Shown: positions 45,839 to 55,120, numbered from the stretch's first letter. The stretch is DNA of 64,000 bases from Flagellimonas sp947499585 (GCF_044596045.1 NZ_CP138995.1:1-64000); one strand, 5' to 3'. Notes: generated by a model from the letters alone, not told the origin. Numbers and translations are program-made.

Positions 45839-47034
45839 TATACATTCTCTTTTTGAAAAACCGCCTTGAACGTTCTAAGTACTATCCACATGTCAATCAA
45901 AAAAGCATATTTACTATTAGCGTATTCTACATATTTTACATCCAAGCTTTTGCGCTCTTCTGGAGACATTTTGGAACTTCTTCCACGAGCTTCTACTTGC
46001 CAGAGTCCTGTTATTCCCGCTGGTCCGTTAAACCTATCTGTCCATTCATCTGTAGTCAGCACTTCAGCTTCATACAATGGCAGAGGTCTATTGCCTACAA
46101 CCGACATATCTCCTTTTAGAACATTGATCAATTGTGGCAATTCATCAATACTCAACTTTCTTATGATCTTACCCACTTTGGTTATTCTGGGGTCGTTATC
46201 AAACTTTACAAAAGCACTCTTAGCGCTTTCTTTCCGAATGTTGTTATGAAGATTTTCATCCACTTCATCATCATCTCCAAAAAGGACAGTCCCTTTCGGT
46301 TTATCAGATGTCTGCCCAGTACTTTCTTCATTGGATTTTTCTACATCTTCATGCACATATTGATTTAAATGCTGAAATTCCTTTAGACGCTTATCAGCAT
46401 CTGGATACATGGAGCGTAGTTTGTAGAAGTCAAAAATTTTATACCCTGTCCCCACTCTTTTTGAAATGTAGTAGACTTTGCCTTTGGATTCTAACCTGAT
46501 AGCGATAATAAACAATATCAGAAACGGAGAACCTAACAATAATGCAAGTCCAGCCACGGTGATATCAAAAGTTCGTTTCCAAAAACCGATCCTATATTTT
46601 TTATCCGATCCTTTTGGAGGGCCGATTTTCTCCTTTTTTAAATTGACTTTAAGTTCCTTTAAAAATTGAACTCTATCCAAGATATTTGTTATGGAAAGTG
46701 GTTGCACATAGAAATCATCTATACCGCTTTTCACAGCCTCTGACAAGTCATTTTTGTTTCTATCCTTAGCCACTAAAATGAATGGAATGGAACTATTGTC
46801 AGTGAACTTTTCTTTCAAAGTTTTATGAAACTCTATACCAGATTGTCCAGGAATTTGTTTTTCGCACAGAATGGCATCTACATTTTCATTTTCTTCCAAC
46901 CATTTTATTGCCAACAATGAATTCTTCGAAATATGGAAATCTACTTTTTGGCCGCAGTCCAGAAATTGGTCCACCACTTTTTGATTTGTTCCCACATAGA
47001 GAAGACAAAGTTTCTTATCCGATATTACTTCCAT
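45838..47034 (-). CDS. Initiating sugar transferase with N-terminal pseudo-receiver domain
   Basis: A 398-residue fusion. Residues about 8-128 are a CheY-like receiver that has lost the active site: no acidic pair at the N-terminus (LLYVG), Glu58 at the phospho-acceptor position (AILCEKQIPG) and Gln111 in place of the conserved Lys (FYVQPL). Residues about 150-398 are a bacterial sugar transferase (WcaJ/PglC fold): membrane hairpin after FWKRTFDITVAGLALLLGSPF, FDFYKLRSM, DPRITKVGK, the catalytic Asp-Glu in SIDELPQLINVLKGDMSVVGNRPLP, and GITGLWQV. An acidic insert (about 215-275) separates the parts. It would load the first sugar phosphate onto undecaprenyl phosphate. Confidence 0.9.
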   Translation of the reverse strand: MEVISDKKLCLLYVGTNQKVVDQFLDCGQKVDFHISKNSLLAIKWLEENENVDAILCEKQIPGQSGIEFHKTLKEKFTDNSSIPFILVAKDRNKNDLSEAVKSGIDDFYVQPLSITNILDRVQFLKELKVNLKKEKIGPPKGSDKKYRIGFWKRTFDITVAGLALLLGSPFLILFIIAIRLESKGKVYYISKRVGTGYKIFDFYKLRSMYPDADKRLKEFQHLNQYVHEDVEKSNEESTGQTSDKPKGTVLFGDDDEVDENLHNNIRKESAKSAFVKFDNDPRITKVGKIIRKLSIDELPQLINVLKGDMSVVGNRPLPLYEAEVLTTDEWTDRFNGPAGITGLWQVEARGRSSKMSPEERKSLDVKYVEYANSKYAFLIDMWIVLRTFKAVFQKENV

Positions 47035-47039
47035 AATTA

Positions 47040-47405
47040 TTAAGCCCGTATAAGCAGTTTTTCTACTCTAATTAACAGTTCTTCTGGATTAAATGGTTTT
47101 ACCAAATAATCATCTGCACCCAATTTTAAACATTGAATGCGATCCGCGCTACTGTCCCTGCAGCTCAGCACAATTATTGGAATGTTTGCAAAATATCCGC
47201 TTTCTTTAACCTTTTGGATAAGTTCAAAACCGTCCATGTTTGGCATTTCCAAATCTGTAATGATCAAATCTGGAATATTCCCTTCTTGCATCCACGACAA
47301 TGCGGACAAACCATCTTCCATTGTAGTAACATTGTAAGATTGTCCTAAAAACTGCGATACCAATTCGCTTAGCGATTGTTTATCATCTACTACTAAAATT
47401 TTCAT
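47040..47405 (-). CDS. Single-domain response regulator (CheY-like)
   Basis: A 121-residue receiver: Asp7/Asp8, phospho-acceptor Asp51 (LIITDLEMP) and Lys103 (YLVKPF) are all present. It has no output domain. It sits five bases from the pseudo-receiver sugar transferase gene, suggesting the two act together or the receiver binds that transferase. A TCCTACTTTT-type promoter candidate lies about 40-57 bp upstream. Confidence 0.93.
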   Translation of the reverse strand: MKILVVDDKQSLSELVSQFLGQSYNVTTMEDGLSALSWMQEGNIPDLIITDLEMPNMDGFELIQKVKESGYFANIPIIVLSCRDSSADRIQCLKLGADDYLVKPFNPEELLIRVEKLLIRA

Positions 47406-47442
47406 TGTATTTCCTTTTTAAGTTTTGTAGTACTTAACATTA

Positions 47443-47462
47443 TTGAAAAGTAGGATAAATAT
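47443..47462 (-). promoter_or_regulatory. Candidate promoter of the CheY-like gene
   Basis: On the minus strand ATTTATCCTACTTTTCAATA; TACTTTTC resembles the -7 element TAnnTTTG. It shares the core TCCTACTTT with sites before the receiver-kinase gene (28031-28045) and the H-NOX gene (55121-55140). Confidence 0.4.
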
Positions 47463-47695
47463 TACTTAATGATAATTCTATGTTGTAAAACCAAGGTAGT
47501 ATGTTGTAAGCGGCAGTTTATTGATAGTAACATTTTACCAAGCAATGCTCAGTTAGGTTCCAAAAAAAAGTTGCTGTTTTTAAGGCTTTTAGGCACACAA
47601 GCCCATGACCAAATTATATTGGTTAAGTATGAAGAGAGAAATTAAAAACGAAGAAGTGATTTAGAAGGCCAAAACGTGAAACAGTACTCTGAAAC
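47463..47695. other. Intergenic stretch upstream of the CheY-like gene
   Basis: About 230 bp without a gene. TATGTTGTAA is present twice (about 47479-47488 and 47500-47509), and a GTTGTAAAGC relative is upstream of the LruC gene (39062). These may be regulatory repeats. Confidence 0.35.
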
Positions 47696-48541
47696 CTATT
47701 GTATAACTTCCTCTGTAATTAATTCTTTATAAGTTTCTTCCATTGATTTTTTAGCAGGCATAAACCTTTCATTGCAAAATGGAAATGGCTTTGCAGGTTC
47801 TCTTTTTGGAGGCAAAGCGGTATAGACATCAATGGGGATATATTTGAATTTTCCAACACTATAAAGTTTAATGGCCAACATGCCATCATCACATCCAGAT
47901 ACCGCCCTTAGATCCGTTTCATATCCAATAGGAAGAATGGAATCTCTCCGTATGGCCATGCAAACTGCCCTTATGTGTTTAATTTTAGTGGTGAAATCCT
48001 GAGATAGCCTCCATCTGAAATAAATGTTTTTCAGTTTGTTCCGAAACTTCATTTTGGAAGAAAGTTGAAAATCATCTTCGTAACTTTTTGAAACAGAATA
48101 GCAAAGCACAAGGTCTTTGTCAACAAAAAAAGGAAGAGCCATTTTATCTATATAGTATGGATCATATATAGAATCTGGATCCATGGTACATACAATTTGC
48201 CCTTTGGCCTCTTCCAATCCTCTTTGTCTTGCATAGGTTATTCCCTGCTGTTTTTCACTAACAACTTTAGCACCCAATTGTTCAAGAATTGACAAACTTT
48301 CATCATCAGCATTATTTTCTACAAAAATGACTTCGTAGGGAATAATTGTCTTAAGATTGGCCAAAGAATATATATGTGCGACCAAAGTTTCCTTTGCTCT
48401 GTAAATTGGTACAATTAAGCTTACCGTTGGTTTTTTAACAGCAGCCAACAGCTCAAAATACGCAGTTAGCTTATTAAAATCATCATCGTTCAAGCTTTTT
48501 GGTGTTGCTCCAAAGTAAGGTTTGTAAGCTGTTACTTTCAT
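47696..48541 (-). CDS. Glycosyltransferase family 2
   Basis: A 281-residue GT2 enzyme without membrane segments: PTVSLIVPIYRAKETLVAHIYSLANL, YEVIFVENNADDESLSIL, GITYARQRGLEEAKGQIVCTMDPDSIYDPYYIDKM (DPDS as the DxD motif) and VSGCDDGMLAIKLY. It is separated from the main transferase set by the CheY-like and sugar transferase genes and lies 27 bp after the STAS gene on the same strand. Confidence 0.87.
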   Translation of the reverse strand: MKVTAYKPYFGATPKSLNDDDFNKLTAYFELLAAVKKPTVSLIVPIYRAKETLVAHIYSLANLKTIIPYEVIFVENNADDESLSILEQLGAKVVSEKQQGITYARQRGLEEAKGQIVCTMDPDSIYDPYYIDKMALPFFVDKDLVLCYSVSKSYEDDFQLSSKMKFRNKLKNIYFRWRLSQDFTTKIKHIRAVCMAIRRDSILPIGYETDLRAVSGCDDGMLAIKLYSVGKFKYIPIDVYTALPPKREPAKPFPFCNERFMPAKKSMEETYKELITEEVIQ

Positions 48542-48568
48542 CTTTTGAACTCTTTTTAGCTGTGTGGA

Positions 48569-48871
48569 TTAGACACGGTCAGAACTGAGAATGTAATTGG
48601 TCTTTGTAGTATTCATGATTTCTGAAATACTCTGGTTCTGCCTTCCTATTAAAGAGATAACCTTATTCTGCTTTCCAGATTTCTGATAGAGCTTTTCAAA
48701 GAAGTGGGCAGCTGCTGAATCCAACATGGTTACTTTTTCTAAACTAACCACAATATTTTCATTGCGTTCCAAGATGGAATCAAAATATGAATTCAACGCA
48801 CTTACATGTTGTATAGATACTTTTCCCAATATTTCAAAGATTCCCCGACTCTCCCTTATTTCTAATGACAT
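48569..48871 (-). CDS. STAS-domain protein (anti-sigma factor antagonist-like)
   Basis: A 100-residue STAS domain: IFEILGKVSIQHVSALNSYF, NIVVSLEKVTMLDSAAAHFFEKLY and QNKVISLIGR. The usual DSSG motif reads DSAAA, keeping Asp51 and the phosphorylatable Ser52. No RsbW-like kinase or sigma factor is in the window. It may bind a signalling partner encoded upstream or act as a small regulatory switch for the polysaccharide genes. Confidence 0.85.
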   Translation of the reverse strand: MSLEIRESRGIFEILGKVSIQHVSALNSYFDSILERNENIVVSLEKVTMLDSAAAHFFEKLYQKSGKQNKVISLIGRQNQSISEIMNTTKTNYILSSDRV

Positions 48872-48976
48872 AGGCTAAAAGATTTAATTATTAAATTCCA
48901 ATCTGTTCAACATTTTCACAAAGCGTCTATTATATTAACGTAAAATGATATATAAATTGTAGTATTTTTCTTTCTT

Positions 48977-49687
48977 TTATAAAAGATTCAATCGCTGCAT
49001 CAACTCCGGTCTATTAGATCTACTAATTGGAATAACACTTCTTTCTATTAAAACACTATTGTCTTGTATGTCGATTATTTGAGTGAAATTTATTATGAAC
49101 GAACGATGGATTTGAAGAAACCTGCACTCTGGTAATTTTTCTTTTATTTTCTTCAGTGTCGAGTGCACTCTGTACCTTTTAATCTGTGTTTGTATCTCTA
49201 TATAGTCTCCTTTTGCTTCTATTAGCAAGATATCCTTGAACTTTAGCTTTATCAATCGTCGGTCTATATTAATATAAAGATCTTCATCTTCGTTCTGGAC
49301 TGTATTTATTTCTGTTTGTTCCTGTGATATTTCACCAAATGTATTTTCCAATTTGGAGGCACATTTTTGAAAACGCTCAGAAGAAATTGGCTTAACCAGA
49401 TAATCAACTATAAATTCATATTGATAAGCCTCTATGGCAAAGTCTTTGTCAGACGTGGTCAACACAATTTTTGGAGGATTGCTCACTGTTTCTATAAAAT
49501 CAATCCCAGAGAGCTTGGGCATATGAATATCCAAAAAAATTAAATCTACCTGGGTGTGTTTAATAAACTTAAGCGCTTCCAATGCATTTGGAAACTCCGC
49601 TACCAACTCCATGTCCGGAATGGTTTTACAAAGTTCTTCCACAATGGCTCTTGCACTTGCCTCATCATCCACAATAATACACCTCAT
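48977..49687 (-). CDS. LytTR-family response regulator
   Basis: A 236-residue regulator: receiver with Asp7/Asp8, phospho-acceptor Asp53 (IFLDIHMP) and Lys near 97 (YLVKPI), then LytTR domain from about 138 (DRRLIKLKFKDILLIEAKGDY, FLQIHRSFIINFTQIIDI). It lies one base after the HPt gene stop and is the probable DNA-binding output of the kinase/HPt block. Candidate targets are the operons downstream. Confidence 0.93.
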   Translation of the reverse strand: MRCIIVDDEASARAIVEELCKTIPDMELVAEFPNALEALKFIKHTQVDLIFLDIHMPKLSGIDFIETVSNPPKIVLTTSDKDFAIEAYQYEFIVDYLVKPISSERFQKCASKLENTFGEISQEQTEINTVQNEDEDLYINIDRRLIKLKFKDILLIEAKGDYIEIQTQIKRYRVHSTLKKIKEKLPECRFLQIHRSFIINFTQIIDIQDNSVLIERSVIPISRSNRPELMQRLNLL

Positions 49688-49688
49688 C

Positions 49689-50021
49689 TTAAGCTATCTT
49701 TAAAATAAATTCCTCAATGGATTTTAAAATCTCATAAAACTCATCTTTGAGCTTTGTATCTCCATACTTTAGGTCTTCTTCATATTTAATCGCAAGCTTA
49801 TACCCGCTATTAAGTCCTAGAATACCAAGTTTGTGTTTTATCTTATGTACAATCTTTGCAGATTCTTCGAAGTTATCTTGCTCTAGATTTTCTACATATT
49901 CGTTTTTCTCCTTTGGAAACTCCGTCTGGATAATCGTTAAGAATTTCTTTTCAAATTCCTCATTCCCTCCTGAAATTTCCTTTATATAATCAAGATTTGG
50001 TTTCTCTGTCATTATGGTCAT
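49689..50021 (-). CDS. HPt (histidine phosphotransfer) protein
   Basis: A 110-residue four-helix protein with an HPt core: FEESAKIVHKIKHKLGILGL, where His59 aligns with the phospho-His of A-H-x-L-K-G. Met4 (50012) is an alternative start. Its 5' end overlaps the kinase gene by 32 bases (23 from Met4), a sign of translational coupling. It should shuttle phosphate between the receivers and kinases of this block, since neither kinase in the block carries its own receiver. Confidence 0.87.
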   Translation of the reverse strand: MTIMTEKPNLDYIKEISGGNEEFEKKFLTIIQTEFPKEKNEYVENLEQDNFEESAKIVHKIKHKLGILGLNSGYKLAIKYEEDLKYGDTKLKDEFYEILKSIEEFILKIA

Positions 50022-51063
50022 TTTTTATTGTAAAAAAGAAAGTGGTACCCATGCCTTCTCCAGATGAGAGCCAGATATCACCTTTATAATAATTTATAAT
50101 TTTCTTTACCAGTGCAAGACCTATTCCTGTGGCTCCTGAGTTATTTTCAAGTTTTTTAAACATGTCAAAAATACCTGCTTGCAAGTGTTTGGGAATTCCC
50201 TTCCCATTATCCGTTACACTAAATAGCCAACCATCCTTTTCTTCTTTTACATCTACAATCACTTGTCCATATCTTCTATCTTCCGTGGCGGTAATTGCAT
50301 TGGTAATTAAATTCTTGAACAATTGCTCTATTCGGTATTTGCCCGTATATAGTTTAGGTAGTTTTTTACCTTTTTTTATCTTGACATTTTCCGGAACAAA
50401 TACAGTTTGTCCTATTTCATCAATTAACAAATTAAGGTCTATCATTACAGCACTTTCTTGGATAGAGTCTATTGTTGAATGCCGCAGAATACCATCAATT
50501 AAACCATCCATTTTAGATAGGTTTTGAAAAATGAGCTGTACATTTTCTTCGTTTTTTTCTTTAAACCCATCTTGTCCGTCCTCGAATACCCAACTCACCA
50601 AAGAATGCACGTTTCGTATTGGCGATTTTAAATCGTGTGAAACCATATGGGCATAATTATTCAATGACTCATTCTGCTGTTCCAGATTTTTCAAGAGCAT
50701 ATCTTTTTCCGCCGTTATCTCTACAAGTTTATGCGCCTGCTTTTCTATATCCTCAACTAATTTTTGTGGATTAAAATCCAGTACACCATTTATGCGATCA
50801 CTTGTTTTGTGCTGCATTGAGGCAACGGCCTTACTTAACGCATCCAATACTTTTCGTTGACTTTCTGCTTCTTGATGCAACCTTTGATTGGCCTGGTACA
50901 ATTCTTCTGAGCTCAAAGATGTTGCTCTCTGAATCATTTTTAGTTTTTCATCAAAGTCTGAATATGATCTGCTAATGGAATTAAAGAACGCCTCTATTTC
51001 TGGGTGCTCTATGAACTCCTTAGGGAAAAATTTCTTTATTTGTCTTTTAAGCAGAGAATGCAT
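49990..51063 (-). CDS. Cytosolic histidine kinase (partner of the FIST protein)
   Basis: A 357-residue soluble kinase. Residues 1-135 are helical coiled coil with no known sensor fold. HisKA has His143 (MVSHDLKSPIRNVHSLVSW); HATPase has LFKNLITNAITAT (N-box), DNGKGIP and GATGIGLALVKKI. There is no membrane segment and no PAS domain, so a separate sensor is needed; the FIST gene stops one base upstream. In NosP systems a FIST heme protein controls such a kinase. Confidence 0.92.
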   Translation of the reverse strand: MHSLLKRQIKKFFPKEFIEHPEIEAFFNSISRSYSDFDEKLKMIQRATSLSSEELYQANQRLHQEAESQRKVLDALSKAVASMQHKTSDRINGVLDFNPQKLVEDIEKQAHKLVEITAEKDMLLKNLEQQNESLNNYAHMVSHDLKSPIRNVHSLVSWVFEDGQDGFKEKNEENVQLIFQNLSKMDGLIDGILRHSTIDSIQESAVMIDLNLLIDEIGQTVFVPENVKIKKGKKLPKLYTGKYRIEQLFKNLITNAITATEDRRYGQVIVDVKEEKDGWLFSVTDNGKGIPKHLQAGIFDMFKKLENNSGATGIGLALVKKIINYYKGDIWLSSGEGMGTTFFFTIKNDHNDRETKS

Positions 51064-52191
51064 TTATTCGCTCAGTAATGTTAGAGTCATGGTTTGGTTG
51101 TGCAATTGGCACTCGTTTTTTCCTGCAAATGGCGCCATCTCCCCATAGGAGTAAAACCCTGTAATTTTTGCCTGGTCTCCTATAATTTCGGCCACCTCTT
51201 CAATTTCATCTTCGGTTCGTTGGTCCAACACTAACTTCCGACCTACGCAACTTACCAATATGGCCAATTCTGGTTTATTCTTCCTATCCCTCATGGCCAA
51301 CACTGCAGCATTAGAAGCACCTTCAGCAATATCATCTACAGTGGACATCATTAATTGCACTTTAGCATTCATTGGCACATCACCAGCCAAAATCATTGAA
51401 TTTTCTGCTTCGTCTATATTAAGAATAGTGCGCACCAATGGTTCGGATTCATCATTCTGTTGAACAGTCAATGGATACAAGAGGGCTGCTTTTGGTAGCT
51501 CATCGGCCTTATCTCCTAAATACATTTTATATAGATCCAGTGCTGGTTTTCCATCAATCTCAAAAAGTACATTTCCTTCAGATTTGGTAATAGTTCTCTC
51601 TGGGCCAAATGGTGTCCATCCTCCAAAATTTGCATAAGAAACTTCAAAGTCTCCGCCATAAAAACCGATGGCCACTACTTCACCTTGCTTTGGATTTTCA
51701 TTGTAAGAAGTCAATGTTTTTTCAAACCGGGCCCCATCACCACATAATCCTCCGGTAATGGAGGCATTAAACCCTTCTACAGATTCCAAACCTTCAATTA
51801 AACCGCTTCCATTTACAAAACTTCCATCGGAAACAATGAACATGTGCTTAAGCTGTTCTTGGTCAAATCTATTTGAAATAGCCAAACCCAATTTTTCAAT
51901 ATCCCCATGGTTTGAAACGTTTTCACTTACTATATTAAAGCGGGTTTTTTCAAACTCTATAGCTGTTAATGTTATGCTTTCTTCATATACATTAGTTTCC
52001 ATAATCTCTCCGGAAGTGGACCCAAAAACAAGATGCCCTTTGGGATAGAGTTCCTTTACTTCATTGAACAAATCTTTGGATTCCAATAAATATCTATCTC
52101 CAAAAATTAGTACCAATGGCTCTTTTAAAGGTTCATTTTGAGCAAACTCCCATACCCCCCCTTTTAATCGTTTTGCTTGATTTATCTTCAT
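51064..52191 (-). CDS. FIST-domain sensory protein (NosP-like)
   Basis: A 375-residue protein with both FIST_N (about 25-215: GHLVFGSTSGEIM, HMFIVSDGSFVNGSGLIEGL, ASITGGLCGDGARF) and FIST_C (about 220-370: FEIDGKPALDLYKMYLG, SCVGRKLVLDQRTEDEIEEV, GFYSYGEMAPFAGKNECQLHNQTM). FIST proteins are cytosolic sensors; some, called NosP, bind heme and sense nitric oxide. Heme binding here is not proven. The gene lies between the PAS kinase and a second kinase, both on the same strand. Confidence 0.9.
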   Translation of the reverse strand: MKINQAKRLKGGVWEFAQNEPLKEPLVLIFGDRYLLESKDLFNEVKELYPKGHLVFGSTSGEIMETNVYEESITLTAIEFEKTRFNIVSENVSNHGDIEKLGLAISNRFDQEQLKHMFIVSDGSFVNGSGLIEGLESVEGFNASITGGLCGDGARFEKTLTSYNENPKQGEVVAIGFYGGDFEVSYANFGGWTPFGPERTITKSEGNVLFEIDGKPALDLYKMYLGDKADELPKAALLYPLTVQQNDESEPLVRTILNIDEAENSMILAGDVPMNAKVQLMMSTVDDIAEGASNAAVLAMRDRKNKPELAILVSCVGRKLVLDQRTEDEIEEVAEIIGDQAKITGFYSYGEMAPFAGKNECQLHNQTMTLTLLSE

Positions 52192-52203
52192 TATTTTCTG
52201 TTT

Positions 52204-54609
52204 TTAAGAATCTTTCTTAAGTGAAAAGTAGAATGTTGTTCCTACTCCTATTTGACTTTCTAACCAGACTTTGCCCTCATATCTATCAATAATCTTTTTA
52301 ACTATTGAAAGTCCAATTCCCGTTGAACGTTCATTGTTTCCAATAGATTGAAAAATCTGGAAGATTTTTTCATGGTACTCCTTTGGTATTCCCACTCCAT
52401 TATCTTTTACGCTAAACTCCCAATGTGTGGAGCGCTCTTTATAATCTATCTCTACCAATCCATCTGGCTTATCAATATTTACAACTGCATTGCTCAAAAA
52501 GTTCTGGAACAATTGATGGATTTTGGTTTTATCGGCCTTTATAAGTGGTAATTTCTTTTTGGTTTTTATTGTAACATTCTCAGGGATATAAATGATTTCC
52601 TTAATTTCATGAATTACCTCATTTACGTTGACTTCCGTATTATCTAAAACATCATTATTAACTGTGGAATATTTTAAAATTCCGCTAATTAATTTGTCCA
52701 TTCCCTCAATTTTCTCCTGCATCATCTTCAAATTATAAAGACCATTTTCATCCAAAGAATCTTTATAATCATCATAAAGCCAAGTGGCCAAAGCACTTAC
52801 ACTTCTTAACGGTGATTTTAAATCATGAGAAACTATATGTGCATATTCTTGTAAGCCTTTATTACTTGTTTCAAGTTCCCTTAAAAGGTTTTCTTTTTGA
52901 AGTTCTAGGTGTTTCTGAGAAGTAATATCCAAATGAATTCCTATGGATCCTATCACATTTCCGGCATCATCAAATCTTGGAGCGCCACTGACCAACCAAA
53001 ATCGCTTTTCTCCATTGGCAATTTTTACGGCTACCTCATAAGAATCCGAAATTCCTTCTTCTTCCTTCTGGTGTTGTTGCTTTAGATCATCTGTTTCATC
53101 ACTAATAATGGGAATGGCTTCATAAACATTTTTTCCGATTAACTCATTGGCAGAATACCCTACCATATCGCTAAAACTTTGGTTGATCATTAAAATATTG
53201 CCATCGCTGCCAACCTCAACAAGACCAAGGTTCATGTTAGCAATAATGCTTCCGTACTTTTCTTTTTGAATTTCCAAATTCTTTCGGTAGTTCTTTCGTA
53301 AAGTCACATCACTATAACTCCATAGATGACCTTGGTACTCTCCATTGCTGAACAAAGGAATATAGTCTCGCTCAAATGTTCTGCCATCCAGAAGTTCCAT
53401 TTCATCTGCCGTAACCACTTCTTTTTGATCAATAACATGGTCTATCCTTCCTAAAGCCACATCTGGTTCTAAGAACATGTTTTTATACTTGTGTGTAGAT
53501 TGTTCGCTATTTATTCCTATAAGTGCATCTGGAGAAACAGCAATCCCAAAAAGGTCGCAAAATTTTTGATTGGCCAAGACAATCTTTCTTTCTTGATCTT
53601 CTAACAAAATACCTGTCTGAAGGTTCTTGATCAAGTCCGTCATCCGTTCTTCTGATGCCCTTAGTTTTTCTTCAGAAATTTTTTCTTGAGTAATGTCCTC
53701 TATCATTGCCACATTATATTCCACATCCCCTTTTCCATCTAAGAGTGAACTCATGGATGTTTTTCCATATAGGGTATCACCATTCTTTTTGCGAAATTTG
53801 CGAATTATAGAGAATTTCTTTGTGTCATTTTCTAGACTCTTTTGCAAGAGGTTATCATACAAATTGCTATCCTCTAAAGAGGAAATCTCATCCAACGATA
53901 ATTTTTTAAGCTCAACTTCTGAGTACCCTAACAACTCAATAAAGGACTTATTGGCCTTTATTATTTTATCCTTCACAATCAACAAAATTCCCAAGGAGGA
54001 ATTCTCCACAATGATGTCTTGCTGCTTTTTTTGTTTCTCTAAAAGTTGTTTTACCTCAATCTCCTGTGTAATATCCCTTATCACTCCTTGTGCAGCTATG
54101 GGACTTCCACTTTCATTATAAATGAGACTTGCATTTATATTTACATACTTCTCTTCTTGATTTTTTGTGATAATTTTTGCGGAATAGTTTTTTAGAACTC
54201 CTACTTGCAGTAAAGTTTGAAACGATTCTGCAGTGTATTCCAAATAATCTGGATGTACTATATCTGAAAGACAGATTTTTTCCTTTGTATGATCATACCC
54301 CAAAAACTCTTTTGCAGAGGTATTCATATTGATAACGTTAGACATCAAATCCATGACCACATAAGGATCAATAATGTTAACGAAAGCATTGTCTATAGCA
54401 GTTCCACCATCATTTAATAAGGTCTCTAGGCGTCCGTTTGCTTCTTTAAGGTGCAAAGAGGCATCATAGAGTTCCTTTGCTTTGTTTTCCAGCAAACTCT
54501 CCGCTGTCTTACGGGCCTTTTTCTCCCGTAACAAAGCTCTTTTTAATATGGGAATTTCGTTACTATCCATTTTGGAGGATAGTAAACTTGACTTCTGTTC
54601 CGTTTTCAT
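52204..54609 (-). CDS. Multi-PAS histidine kinase (partner of H-NOX)
   Basis: An 801-residue soluble kinase. An N-terminal coiled coil (about 20-68) precedes four PAS domains (about 70-190, 195-315, 320-440, 450-575; each closes with a D-I-T or D-V-T linker). HisKA has the motif IVSHDLKSPLRSVSALATWL near residue 590. HATPase shows LFQNFLSNAVVNI, DNGVGIP and GIGLSIVKKI. No membrane segment is seen. The first ATG (54609) overlaps the H-NOX gene by 47 bases; an ATG at 54570 (MDSNEIP) reduces this to eight. It is probably controlled by the upstream H-NOX. Confidence 0.93.
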   Translation of the reverse strand: MKTEQKSSLLSSKMDSNEIPILKRALLREKKARKTAESLLENKAKELYDASLHLKEANGRLETLLNDGGTAIDNAFVNIIDPYVVMDLMSNVINMNTSAKEFLGYDHTKEKICLSDIVHPDYLEYTAESFQTLLQVGVLKNYSAKIITKNQEEKYVNINASLIYNESGSPIAAQGVIRDITQEIEVKQLLEKQKKQQDIIVENSSLGILLIVKDKIIKANKSFIELLGYSEVELKKLSLDEISSLEDSNLYDNLLQKSLENDTKKFSIIRKFRKKNGDTLYGKTSMSSLLDGKGDVEYNVAMIEDITQEKISEEKLRASEERMTDLIKNLQTGILLEDQERKIVLANQKFCDLFGIAVSPDALIGINSEQSTHKYKNMFLEPDVALGRIDHVIDQKEVVTADEMELLDGRTFERDYIPLFSNGEYQGHLWSYSDVTLRKNYRKNLEIQKEKYGSIIANMNLGLVEVGSDGNILMINQSFSDMVGYSANELIGKNVYEAIPIISDETDDLKQQHQKEEEGISDSYEVAVKIANGEKRFWLVSGAPRFDDAGNVIGSIGIHLDITSQKHLELQKENLLRELETSNKGLQEYAHIVSHDLKSPLRSVSALATWLYDDYKDSLDENGLYNLKMMQEKIEGMDKLISGILKYSTVNNDVLDNTEVNVNEVIHEIKEIIYIPENVTIKTKKKLPLIKADKTKIHQLFQNFLSNAVVNIDKPDGLVEIDYKERSTHWEFSVKDNGVGIPKEYHEKIFQIFQSIGNNERSTGIGLSIVKKIIDRYEGKVWLESQIGVGTTFYFSLKKDS

Positions 54610-55105
54610 TCAATAGTTTATATTCTACTTTTGCCAACTTTCCAAAGTGTTCAAACGTCTTTACTATAAGCCCGTGCGCTAAAGCATAGAGCCCTCTTGA
54701 AGAGCTATAGATCATTTCAAGTGAATTGTCCGTTTTTGAAAGTATTTTAAATTGAGGAAGTTCCGCATCGGGGTAGAGTTTCTTTACATGTATGTGAATA
54801 TGATCTTCAATACAGTGAAGAAGGCCAATAGGTGTTCTATAACTTGAAACTACTTCTGGATGGGCATCTACAAGCCCCACAAACAAATGATGCCCAAAGG
54901 AATACAATAAATCTTCTTGGGAAACACTCTTTTTTTCGCTGAGTTCAGAAATTAAACTCACCATCTCGTTAAAGTCATAAGTGCCTACAGAAGTATATGC
55001 ACCTCCAGAAGGAAGGTCACAGTTTTCCAATAAGGAATCAACAGTCTCTAGTCCATAAATAGACTCGACCATTTCCATAAACTCAGTAAAAACAATTCCT
55101 TTCAT
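54563..55105 (-). CDS. H-NOX (heme-nitric oxide/oxygen binding) protein
   Basis: A 180-residue H-NOX domain: MKGIVFTEFMEMVESIYGLE at the start, then LHCIEDHIHIHVKKLYPDAELPQF and YSSSRGLYALAHGLI. The heme propionate motif Y-x-S-x-R is intact (Tyr133, Ser135, Arg137), and the proximal heme ligand is probably His104 by spacing to it. The protein should bind heme and NO, and control the neighbouring PAS kinase. Whether it also binds O2 cannot be judged here. It overlaps the kinase gene, as is usual for H-NOX operons. Confidence 0.93.
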   Translation of the reverse strand: MKGIVFTEFMEMVESIYGLETVDSLLENCDLPSGGAYTSVGTYDFNEMVSLISELSEKKSVSQEDLLYSFGHHLFVGLVDAHPEVVSSYRTPIGLLHCIEDHIHIHVKKLYPDAELPQFKILSKTDNSLEMIYSSSRGLYALAHGLIVKTFEHFGKLAKVEYKLLNENGTEVKFTILQNG

Positions 55106-55120
55106 AATAAAGAATATTAT

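Noticed and set aside
47463..47695. TATGTTGTAA repeats as a CRISPR array
   Set aside because: Only two short copies with irregular spacing and no cas gene in the window.
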